From positions 1,116,001-1,180,000 of the forward strand of contig NZ_SNWR01000001.1 in the NCBI RefSeq assembly GCF_004362215.1: a stretch of DNA of 64,000 nt, written 5' to 3'. The DNA comes from Paractinoplanes brasiliensis. GTDB lineage: Bacteria > Actinomycetota > Actinomycetes > Mycobacteriales > Micromonosporaceae. The position numbers and the translations under genes are program-made. The notes under the pieces were generated by a model. The model had not been told where the DNA came from. It worked only from the letters and a program-made list of their open reading frames with translations, and did no database searches. This document shows positions 35,036 through 42,235 of the stretch, piece by piece; positions within the stretch are counted from its first letter, which is position 1; each line of letters starts with the position of its first letter.

Positions 35036-36451
35036 CTAGGAGGTCGGTACGGCGCAGGCGTGCGTACGGGGGCTCGGGGGCGGATGGGCGACGGTGACCC
35101 GGCGGCTGGGCACGAACACGGCGGTCAGCACGGCGGCGGCCACGGTCACGCCGGCCAGCACGAGCATCGCGGGCTGGTAGCGGGCGGCCAGGGGGGCGGT
35201 GAAGTCCTCCGCCCCGCCCACGCCGAGCAGCAGCGGAACCAGCGCGATCAGCACGACCCCGCCGACCCGGGACGCCGCGTCGTTGATGGCCGACGCCTCC
35301 CCGAGGTCGCTGTCGCCGACCGCCGCGAGGACCCCGGCGGTCAGGGGCGCCACCGCCAGCCCGAGGCCGAGTCCCCACAGGAGCGCCCCGGGCAGGATCG
35401 CTTCCCCGTACGACTGCCCGGGACGCGCCGCCGAGAGCCAGGCGAACGCGAGAGCGACCAGCAGGATGCCGGCCGCCATGGGCCACCGCGTGCCGATCCG
35501 GGCGACCAGGGCGCCCGCGAGCGGCGACACGACGAGGAACACGACCGACTCCGGGATCAGCGCCGCCCCCGACCCGGCCGCGCCGTAGCCGAGCCGCAAC
35601 TGGCAGAGCAGCACGACCAGGTACGAGGCGGCGGCGATGGCGCCGTAGAACAGCGCGGTGGCCGCGTTGATCGCGTCGAAGGGCCGCGACCGGAACAGCG
35701 ACAGGCGCAGCATCGGCCGGCGGACCCGGCGTTCGATCACCACCAGCGCCACCAGCGCGGCGAGTCCGAGCAGCACGGGCAGCCACCGGCTCTCGGTCAA
35801 GCCGAAGATCACTCCGCTCAGGCCGACGACCGCCAGCAACGCCCCGGCCACGTCCACCGACAGCGGGCGGCTGCCGGGGGCCGACGGCAGCCGCCACAGC
35901 ACCAGCAGGGCGAGCAGGATCAGCGGCACGTTCACCAGGAACATCCAGCGCCACGACGCGTGATCGACGAGCCAGCCACCCCCGTACGGGCCCAGGGTTG
36001 TGCCCAGAGTCGACAGGCCGGCCCACACACCGATGCCGCGGGCGCGGTCCTGCCGGCGCAGGGAACCGTTGAGCAGGGCCAGGCTGCTGGGCACGACCAG
36101 AGCACCGCCGGCGCCCTGCACGAGCCGCGCCGCGATCAGCACCCCGGGGTTCGGCGCGGCCGCGCACGCCACCGAGGCGACCAGCATCACCAGCAGCCCG
36201 GCGATCAGCACCCGCTTGAACCCGAAGTGGTCGGCCAGCGCCCCGGCCAGCAGCAACAGCGACGCCACGGTGATCAGATAGCCGGTCAGCACCCATTGCA
36301 GCTCGCTGACGCCCGCGCCGAGGCTCTCGCCGATCGCGGGCACCGCCACATTGATCATGTACGCGTCGACGAAGCCGACCATCGACGCGAGCACCGTGGC
36401 GGCGACCAGCGCCGCCCCGCCCCGCGACCGCAGCGCGACCTGAGCTGTCAT
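35036..36451 (-). CDS. MFS multidrug efflux transporter (DHA2, 14 TMS)
   Basis: A 471-residue transporter from ATG 36451. About 14 hydrophobic helices are visible. Motif A-like LADHFGFKRVL is at about residue 70, and motif C-like TLGTTLGPYGGGWLVDH at about 150. The N-terminal VDAYMINVAVPAIGESL is typical of the EmrB/QacA group. It is divergent from the VOC protein gene across a gap with a nested dyad (about 36490-36533). The pairing of an efflux pump with a VOC-fold protein suggests resistance to a xenobiotic or natural product; that is inference. Confidence 0.86.
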   Translation of the reverse strand: MTAQVALRSRGGAALVAATVLASMVGFVDAYMINVAVPAIGESLGAGVSELQWVLTGYLITVASLLLLAGALADHFGFKRVLIAGLLVMLVASVACAAAPNPGVLIAARLVQGAGGALVVPSSLALLNGSLRRQDRARGIGVWAGLSTLGTTLGPYGGGWLVDHASWRWMFLVNVPLILLALLVLWRLPSAPGSRPLSVDVAGALLAVVGLSGVIFGLTESRWLPVLLGLAALVALVVIERRVRRPMLRLSLFRSRPFDAINAATALFYGAIAAASYLVVLLCQLRLGYGAAGSGAALIPESVVFLVVSPLAGALVARIGTRWPMAAGILLVALAFAWLSAARPGQSYGEAILPGALLWGLGLGLAVAPLTAGVLAAVGDSDLGEASAINDAASRVGGVVLIALVPLLLGVGGAEDFTAPLAARYQPAMLVLAGVTVAAAVLTAVFVPSRRVTVAHPPPSPRTHACAVPTS

Positions 36452-36489
36452 GCCGACCAGCTTCGGCCCCGCTCGCGCCCGTTCGCACC

Positions 36490-36533
36490 AGTGGCACCCC
36501 CTGGCGCCGGGGGACCAGGGTGTCTGACTGGCG
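36490..36533. promoter_or_regulatory. Nested imperfect dyad between the MFS and VOC genes
   Basis: Symmetrical words cagt...actg, accc...gggt and ctgg...ccag are nested around a central g-rich core at 36490-36533, in the gap between divergent genes. It could be an operator. No regulator gene is adjacent, so the binding protein is unknown. Confidence 0.3.
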
Positions 36534-36602
36534 CGACCCGGGGGCGCCCGGCGCGAGTCTCGACGGGTCGGCATTTCCCGTACGAGCGCAGGAGTCGCTG
36601 TG

Positions 36603-37220
36603 ATGGACATGAAGCTGGAAGTTGTGGTCGTCCCGGTCGCGGACGTCGATCGGGCCAAACAGTTCTACACGGGCCTGGGCTGGCGGCTGGACGCCGACTT
36701 CACCACGGACGAGGGTCTGCGCGTGGTGCAGGTGACCCCGCCCGGCTCCCCGGCCTCGGTCATCTTCGGCCGGTTGGTCACCGCCCAGGCCCCCGGCACC
36801 GCCCAGGGCCTGCACCTGGTCGTGTCCGACATCGAGGCCGCCCGCGACGAGCTCAAGCAGGCCGGGGCCGACCCGAGCGACGTGTTCCACGACGCGGGCG
36901 GGGTCTTCCACCACGGCGGCACCGACGGGCGGGTCCCGGGACCGGACCCGCGGCGGGCCAGCTACGGCTCGTTCCTGTCGTTCAGCGACCCGGACGGCAA
37001 CGGCTGGATCCTGCAGGAGATCACCAACCGGCTGCCCGGCCGTGTCGACCCGTCGGTCACCACGTATTCCAGCGGCTCCGAACTGGCCGCGGCGCTGCGC
37101 CGGGCGGCCGCGGCCCACGGCGAGCACGAGGCCCGCACCGGGCAGGAGGATCCCGACTGGCCGGACTGGTACGCCGACTACATGGTCAAGGAGCAGTCCG
37201 GCGCGCAGCTGCCGCAGTAG
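36603..37220 (+). CDS. VOC-superfamily (glyoxalase/bleomycin resistance-fold) protein
   Basis: About 205 residues from ATG 36603, with aggag at 36589-36593 (GTG 36600 is possible). The single VOC module is VVVVPVADVDRAKQFYTGLG ... LHLVVSDIEAARDELKQAGA ... ASYGSFLSFSDPDGNGWILQEI. A ~55-residue C-terminal tail, WPDWYADYMVKEQSG, is typical of the larger actinobacterial variety. The metal-site E is in LQEI and an H is in GLHLVV. It might bind or detoxify a small molecule. The exact reaction is unknown. Confidence 0.85.
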   Translation: MDMKLEVVVVPVADVDRAKQFYTGLGWRLDADFTTDEGLRVVQVTPPGSPASVIFGRLVTAQAPGTAQGLHLVVSDIEAARDELKQAGADPSDVFHDAGGVFHHGGTDGRVPGPDPRRASYGSFLSFSDPDGNGWILQEITNRLPGRVDPSVTTYSSGSELAAALRRAAAAHGEHEARTGQEDPDWPDWYADYMVKEQSGAQLPQ

Positions 37221-37242
37221 TGCCATATGCGCAGGTGACGCT

Positions 37243-37272
37243 TTGACGCCGGCGCCGCTGCGGCCCTAAGGT
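37243..37272 (+). promoter_or_regulatory. SigA-type promoter giving a near-leaderless mRNA
   Basis: -35 ttgacg (37243-37248) and -10 taaggt (37267-37272) with an 18-bp spacer. The GTG start follows 8 nt after the -10 box, and there is no ribosome site, so transcription probably begins at or next to the start codon of the binding-protein gene. Confidence 0.6.
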
Positions 37273-37280
37273 CCGATCTT

Positions 37281-38228
37281 GTGAAAATGAGATTCGTTTC
37301 CATATTTGGCGTTCTGCTCCTGGCCGGCTGCTCAGCGCAGGCCGCCCCGGCCGCCGCGCCCGCAGCGGCCTCCGTCATCGGCAACTGCGGGCGGCAGCTG
37401 TCCGTCGCCGCGCCGCCGGCCCGGGCGGTCGCCATGGAGCAGAACGCCACCGAGATCCTGCTCAGCCTCGGGCTGGCCGACCGGATGGCCGGCACGAGTT
37501 ACCAGACCGACCCCGTGCTGCCCGCCCTGGCCGCCGCCTATGCCCGCGTGCCGGTGCTGGCCAAGCTCTACCCGTCCCGGGAGAAGGTTCTCGAGACCCG
37601 GCCCGACTTCGTCTACTCCACCTTCACGTCGGCGTACGCCCCCGACGCCGCGGGCCCGCGCGCCGGCCTCGCCGAACTGGGCATCCCCGCGTACCTGTCC
37701 CGGTTCGCCTGCGAGTCGTCGCCGGAGACCTTCTCGTTCGACGGGCTCTTCCAGGAGATCCAGGAGGTGGCGTCGATCTTCGGCGCCGACAGCCGGGGCG
37801 CCTCGCTGGTCGCCGATCAGAAGGCGCGCCTCGCTGCCGCGACCTCCCGGGCGCACGACGCGGCGTCGGTCCTGTGGTACTACTCCGGCACCAGCACCCC
37901 GTACGTGGCCGGGCCGGGTGGCGTCCCCGCGGCGATCAGCGCGCAGCTCGGCCTGACCAACGTCTACGCCGACGCCGGTGAGACGTGGCCCGCGGGCAAC
38001 TGGGAACAGATCGCCACCCGCAACCCGGCGTGGATCGTCGTGGCCGACCTGTCCCGCGGCGGCGACGGCGACAGCGCCCAGTCCAAGATCGGCTTCCTGC
38101 GGTCGAACCCCGTCACCGCCCACCTGGACGCCGTCAAGAACGGCCGGTTCGTCGTCGTGCCCGGCTCGTCGCTGGACCCGTCGGTGCGCAACGTCAGCGC
38201 CGTCGAGCTGGTGGGGGCCGCGCTGTGA
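37281..38228 (+). CDS. ABC importer substrate-binding lipoprotein (FepB/BtuF fold, F420-0-transporter-like)
   Basis: A 315-residue cluster A-2 binding protein. It starts at GTG 37281 (ATG 37287 possible) with signal MRFVSIFGVLLLAGCS; the lipobox LAGC anchors it outside the membrane. The fold is that of siderophore/B12 binding proteins (TEILLSLGLADRMAGTSY; RPDFVYSTF). SVLWYYSGTSTPYVAGPGG and a final R-N-V-x-A-V-E-L motif resemble, from memory, the binding protein of the proposed coenzyme F420-0 importer cassette (TIGR03868 group). Substrate assignment is tentative; iron chelates or cobamides are alternatives. The stop overlaps the methyltransferase start. Confidence 0.8.
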   Translation: MKMRFVSIFGVLLLAGCSAQAAPAAAPAAASVIGNCGRQLSVAAPPARAVAMEQNATEILLSLGLADRMAGTSYQTDPVLPALAAAYARVPVLAKLYPSREKVLETRPDFVYSTFTSAYAPDAAGPRAGLAELGIPAYLSRFACESSPETFSFDGLFQEIQEVASIFGADSRGASLVADQKARLAAATSRAHDAASVLWYYSGTSTPYVAGPGGVPAAISAQLGLTNVYADAGETWPAGNWEQIATRNPAWIVVADLSRGGDGDSAQSKIGFLRSNPVTAHLDAVKNGRFVVVPGSSLDPSVRNVSAVELVGAAL

Positions 38229-38992
38229 CCGCCCTGTCCGTGAGCTCGGCCCAGCAACTGCTCCGCCTGTGGGACGAGCAGCAGACCGCGTACGTGGCCC
38301 ACCGCGAGAACCGTTTCCTCGTCATGCTCGACTTGCTGCGCCTGCACTTCGAGCGCGACGACCTCAGCGTGCTCGACCTGGGCTGCGGCCCCGGCGCGCT
38401 CTCCGCCCGGGTGCTGTCCGCGTTCCCGGCCGCGCGGGTCACGGCCGTCGACCACGACCCGATGCTGCTGCGCATCGCCGAGCGCGCCCTCACCCCGTAC
38501 GGGGAACGCTTTCGAGTGGTCGACGCGGACCTGGCCTCGTCATGGTGGCCCGACGCGGTGGGCCCGGACCGGTTCGACGCCGTCGTCAGCTCGACCGCGC
38601 TGCACTGGCTCTCCCCGGCCGAACTGCTCGCCGTCATGCGCGACTCCGCCGGCCTGCTCGCGCCCGGTGGCCTGCTGCTGAACGCCGACCACCTGCGCTT
38701 CGACAGCCGCTCCCCGGCGCTGCTCGCCGTCTCGGAACGACACGACGCCCGCACCCAGGCCGAGGACTTCGCGGCCGGCGCCCTCGACTACGCCGCCTGG
38801 CACGAGCGGGCCGCCGAGGAGCCGGAGCTGGCCGCCCTGCGCCCGGAACGCCTCAAACGCTTCGCCGACCGCCCGCCGCAGCCCCTCGCCCCGCTCGAGT
38901 TCCACCTGGCTGCCCTGCGCGCGGCCGGCTTCACCGAGACCGGCACCGTCTGGCAGTACCTCGACGACTATGTCGTCCTCGGCCGCAAGTGA
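38225..38992 (+). CDS. SAM-dependent methyltransferase embedded in the ABC importer operon
   Basis: A 255-residue class I methyltransferase. Motif I is VLDLGCGPGALSARVL, acidic VDHDPM follows, then SSTALHWLSPAELLAVMR, as in trans-aconitate/ubiquinone-type enzymes. GTG 38225 overlaps the binding-protein stop (GTGA), and its stop overlaps the permease start the same way. All four genes are therefore translated in tight succession. A methyltransferase between binding protein and permease is not part of a generic siderophore importer and may modify the imported compound. Substrate is unknown. Confidence 0.83.
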   Translation: MTALSVSSAQQLLRLWDEQQTAYVAHRENRFLVMLDLLRLHFERDDLSVLDLGCGPGALSARVLSAFPAARVTAVDHDPMLLRIAERALTPYGERFRVVDADLASSWWPDAVGPDRFDAVVSSTALHWLSPAELLAVMRDSAGLLAPGGLLLNADHLRFDSRSPALLAVSERHDARTQAEDFAAGALDYAAWHERAAEEPELAALRPERLKRFADRPPQPLAPLEFHLAALRAAGFTETGTVWQYLDDYVVLGRK

Positions 38993-39975
38993 GGATCGTC
39001 CTGGCCGTGGCGGCGCTCGGGCTGAGCATCGCCACGGCCGTCACGATCGGCGTGGCCGACCTCTCGATCGGCGAGGTGCTGCGCTCGGTGGCGGCCAACT
39101 GCGGTTTCCCCGTACGCCCCCTGCCACCGCTGGCCGACAGCATCGTGTGGGACCTGCGCCTGCCGCGTGTGCTGCTGGCCGCCCTGGTCGGCGCAGGCCT
39201 GGCCGTGTGCGGCGCCGTCCTGCAGGCCCTGACCCGCAACCCGCTGGCCGACCCGTACCTGCTCGGCATCTCGGCCGGCGCCTCCACCGGGGCTGTCGCC
39301 GTGCTCGTGCTGGGCCTCGGCGCCGGGGCCGTGACGCTGTCGGCGGGGGCGTTCGCGGGCAGTGTGGCAGCCTTCGCCGTGGCCCTGCTGCTGGCCGGGC
39401 GCCGCTGGACCCAGCCCTCCCGCATCCTGCTCGCCGGGGTCGCCACCGCCCAGCTCTTCACCGCCGTCACCAGCCTTGTGATGATCTCGGCAGCGAGCCC
39501 CGACAGCACCCGCTCCACGCTGTTCTGGCTGCTCGGCTCGCTGACCGCCGCGTCGTGGCCGTCGGTTGCCGTCTGCGCGGCCCTGTGCGGCGGCGTGCTG
39601 CTCGCCTGCTGGACGTGCGCGCCCGCGCTGGACGCGTTCTCGTTCGGCGCCGACATCGCCCAGTCGCTCGGCTTCTCCCCCGCCCGGGTGCGCGCGCTGC
39701 TCTTCGCCCTGACCGCCCTGCTCGCCGCCGGCCTGGTCGCGGCGAGCGGCGCGATCGGCTTCGTCGGCCTCACCGTCCCCCATCTCGTACGCCGTCTGAC
39801 CGGCTCACGGCACCGCCGGCTGCTGCCGATGAGCGCCCTCGCCGGGGCCATCCTGCTCGTGTGGGCCGACACCGCCGCCCGCACCGCCTTCGCCCCGCAG
39901 GAACTCCCCGTCGGCGTCGTCACTGCCCTGCTCGGCGTGCCCGTGTTCGCCCTGCTGTTCCGGAGAACCCGATGA
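38989..39975 (+). CDS. ABC importer permease (FecCD family)
   Basis: A 328-residue FecCD/BtuC-type permease from GTG 38989. The typical N-terminal RLPRVLLAALVGAGLAVCGAVL, then QALTRNPLADPYLLGISAGA, is present. The later GAIGFVGLTVPHLVRRLTG coupling-helix region and the final LPVGVVTALLGVPVFALLF are family hallmarks. About ten transmembrane helices are expected. It overlaps its neighbours by 4 nt at each end, in one operon with the binding protein and ATPase. Confidence 0.9.
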   Translation: MRIVLAVAALGLSIATAVTIGVADLSIGEVLRSVAANCGFPVRPLPPLADSIVWDLRLPRVLLAALVGAGLAVCGAVLQALTRNPLADPYLLGISAGASTGAVAVLVLGLGAGAVTLSAGAFAGSVAAFAVALLLAGRRWTQPSRILLAGVATAQLFTAVTSLVMISAASPDSTRSTLFWLLGSLTAASWPSVAVCAALCGGVLLACWTCAPALDAFSFGADIAQSLGFSPARVRALLFALTALLAAGLVAASGAIGFVGLTVPHLVRRLTGSRHRRLLPMSALAGAILLVWADTAARTAFAPQELPVGVVTALLGVPVFALLFRRTR

Positions 39976-41210
39976 AGCTCTCAGCCGTCAGCCTCACCCG
40001 CCGCCTCCCCCAGCCCCCTACCTCTCGACTCCTCCCCCTGTTCCTTGCCTCCCTGCGCCCGTTTCTTGCCTCCCGGCGCCTGCCTCTGTTCCCTGCATCT
40101 CGACGCCTGTCCCCGCTGGACGACTCCCACCGCCTCCCACCGCCGCACGACGCTCGGCACCTCCCCGGGCCGGACGGCCCCGAGCGGCTCCACCAGCCGG
40201 ACTCCCAGCCCTCGCTGGACGACCCTGAGCGCCCGCCCCACACGCACGACTCCCAGCACCTGCCCCCGCCGGACGACCCCCGGCACCTCCCACCGCCGCA
40301 CGACGCTCGGCACCTCCCCGGGCCGGACGGCCCCGAGCGGCTCCACCAGCCGGACTCCCAGCGCCTCCCCTCGCTGGACGACCCTGAGCGCCCGCCCCAC
40401 ACGCACGACTCTCAGCACCTGCCCCCGCCGGACGACCCCCGGCGCCTCCCACCGCCGCGCGACTCCCAGCGCGTCCCACCGCTGAACGGCTTCCGGCGCC
40501 TCGCGCTGCTTGACGAGGTCACGTTCGAAGTCGCCCCCGGCAGCATCGTCGGCCTGCTCGGGCCCAACGGCTCGGGCAAGTCGACCCTGCTGCGCACCCT
40601 GGCCGGGCTGGACCGCCCCGACCACGGCCACGTGCTGCTCGACGGCGCCACCCCGCCGCGGCGGGCCTTCGCCCGGCACGTGGCCGTGGTGCTGCAGCAC
40701 ACCCCCGCCGACGCCGACATGACCGTGGCCGACGTGGTGCTGCTGGGCCGCATCCCGCACCGCCCCCGCCTCGCGCCGGTCAGCGCCACCGACCTGGCCC
40801 TGGTCGCCGACGCGCTGACCCGGGTCGGCCTCACCGGCTGGCAGGACCGCACCTGGCCCTCCCTGTCGGGCGGCGAACGCCAGCGGGTCGCGATCGCCCG
40901 GGCGCTGGCCCAGCAGCCCGACGTGCTGCTGCTCGACGAACCCACCAACCACCTGGACATCCGGCACCGCTTCGCCCTGCTGGAAGAGCTCAAGCGCCTG
41001 CGGCTCACGGTGGTCGCCGCGCTGCACGACCTGGACCTGGCCGCGCAGTACTGCGACCAGCTGGTGCTCCTCGAAGCCGGCCGCGTGGCCGCTTACGGTC
41101 CACCGTCAACTGTCCTCACCCCGTCCCGGATCGCCTCGGTCTTCGGCGTGGCCGCCGAGCTGACCCATGATGCCGCGGGCCGCCTCCGCGTGCTGCTGGC
41201 TTGTGGATAA
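39972..41210 (+). CDS. ABC importer ATPase (FecE/BtuD-type) with a ~155-residue repeat insertion
   Basis: A 412-residue ATPase; FecE-type proteins are ~260. Residues 1-13 (MKLSAVSLTRRLP) match the first strand of the domain. Next come ~155 residues of Pro/His/Asp-rich repeats (LPPP, PDGPERLHQPDS, THDSQ words). The domain then resumes with LLDEVTFEVAPGSIVGLLGP and proceeds intact: Walker A GPNGSGKST at 197-205, Q-loop VVLQHTP, signature LSGGERQRVAIARAL, Walker B VLLLDEP, H-loop ALHDLDLA. The insertion is in frame, so the enzyme may remain active with a large disordered N-terminal loop before the A-loop. The start ATG overlaps the permease stop. Confidence 0.9.
   Translation: MKLSAVSLTRRLPQPPTSRLLPLFLASLRPFLASRRLPLFPASRRLSPLDDSHRLPPPHDARHLPGPDGPERLHQPDSQPSLDDPERPPHTHDSQHLPPPDDPRHLPPPHDARHLPGPDGPERLHQPDSQRLPSLDDPERPPHTHDSQHLPPPDDPRRLPPPRDSQRVPPLNGFRRLALLDEVTFEVAPGSIVGLLGPNGSGKSTLLRTLAGLDRPDHGHVLLDGATPPRRAFARHVAVVLQHTPADADMTVADVVLLGRIPHRPRLAPVSATDLALVADALTRVGLTGWQDRTWPSLSGGERQRVAIARALAQQPDVLLLDEPTNHLDIRHRFALLEELKRLRLTVVAALHDLDLAAQYCDQLVLLEAGRVAAYGPPSTVLTPSRIASVFGVAAELTHDAAGRLRVLLACG
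40138..40480 (+). repeat. Nested repeats inside the ABC ATPase gene (153-bp period, ~30-bp sub-units)
   Basis: A 153-bp block beginning caccgccgcacgacgctcgg at 40138 recurs at 40291. The second copy carries an extra 6 bp (cgcctc). Each block consists of degenerate 27-30-bp units around cacctgcccccgccggacga. All indels are multiples of 3. Confidence 0.93.
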
Positions 41211-41964
41211 CCCGGAACTGTGGACAACTCCGCCCCCACCCAGCACGCCGGCCTATGGTGATCCCGCCGCTGATCAAGGGTGGGGGTTACCCCCGGATAG
41301 GGGTGGGCCGTGCGTTTTTTGAGGTGTACAGCCGGCAGCGGGGCGGCATTCGTGGTGACGGCAGGGTGACGGCAGCTACGCCGGCGGCCCCTGGGTGGTG
41401 GGACCTGCGGCCCGCACCCGCTTGGACGCGGCCCCGGCGCAGAGTCCGGACGCTCGTGCTGGGCGGTCGAGAACCGGGTGGCGGGCACGTCGGCGAAGGT
41501 GAGCGGCGGCTCGGCTTCGCAGGCACGGACGCGGCGACGGCGGCGGGGACGGACGCGGCGGGGGCGGCGGGGAAGATCGTCGATGCTCTGGATCTGCTGG
41601 TCGTGCGCTGGGCGGCTTCGCGCAGCCCGCGTGGCCTGCAACTCCTTCGCCTGGCCCTGTTGCTTCGCCCGCGGCGGCTGGGCGGTGACGGGGCGTACGC
41701 ACCTTTGCGGGGTTCTCGTCGGATAGTTCCTTATTCACAGGCCCACGGCGACGGCCCGTGATCGGCCGAGTACGAGAACGTATGGACGACGCGCCGAAGC
41801 TGAGGGGCGGGGATGATCCGATCCACGAACGGCTACTTGTGCGGTTTAGGGATGATTTATGGCCTTTTCAAGGCGAAAAAGTCGCACACCGACGTTGGTG
41901 TGGCGCTCACCACTCCCGATCTCCGTTGCGGATGCCGGGGGCGTGTTTTCGCAGTTCACAGGGT
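41211..41964. other. Long intergenic region; possible decayed gene on the minus strand
   Basis: A ~750-bp stretch without a convincing gene. The minus strand around 41700-41400 has locally gene-like composition and reads AKQQGQAKELQATRAAR, then, after a low-complexity stretch, EAEPPLTFADVPATRFSTAQ. This faintly recalls the N-terminal region of Mrr-like restriction proteins but has no usable start and no catalytic domain, so it is at best a relic. A gcggcg-rich run at 41525-41575 may be another repeat. No terminator was identified after the ATPase. Confidence 0.35.
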
Positions 41965-41967
41965 CTT

Positions 41968-42106
41968 CCAGTAGGGGCGCCGAAGGCGTTGACCAAGGTG
42001 GCCCGGCCAACCGGGTGATTCACCCCGGAAGCCGCGACGGCGCGAGGAACCCCAGTTGACCGGCCCGGGGACGGCCGGTTCGCGCAACCACGGGGATGAA
42101 TCCGTT
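41968..42106 (+). ncRNA. Probable c-di-AMP riboswitch (ydaO/yuaA type)
   Basis: The segment carries the hallmarks of actinobacterial ydaO leaders. An early cgaaggcgttgaccaaggtg block (41981-42000) is followed by gcccggccaaccgggtgatt, caccccgg (42021-42028), a gaggaacccc block (42044-42053), and the closing ggggatgaatcc (42092-42103). It lies about 130 nt upstream of a penicillin-binding protein gene on the same strand. This class binds cyclic di-AMP and usually turns off cell-wall hydrolase, PBP or transporter genes. Fold and boundaries were judged by eye only. Confidence 0.7.
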
Positions 42107-42235
42107 TCCCCGAACTGTCGGCCCGCACCCTTACCATGTCATCCCGAAGCTCGGCATCATCAAGCGCGCGACTTGTTGTCCGATCTTGACTAAGTCGTGT
42201 AGTAAAGAGATCCACTTCAGCGACGACGAGGACAG

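Noticed and set aside
33810..37226. A 1138-codon open frame on the minus strand across the disulfide reductase, SDR and MFS genes
   Set aside because: It is out of frame with three clear genes, is Arg/Gly/Pro-rich throughout, and starts and ends inside them. It is a high-GC shadow.
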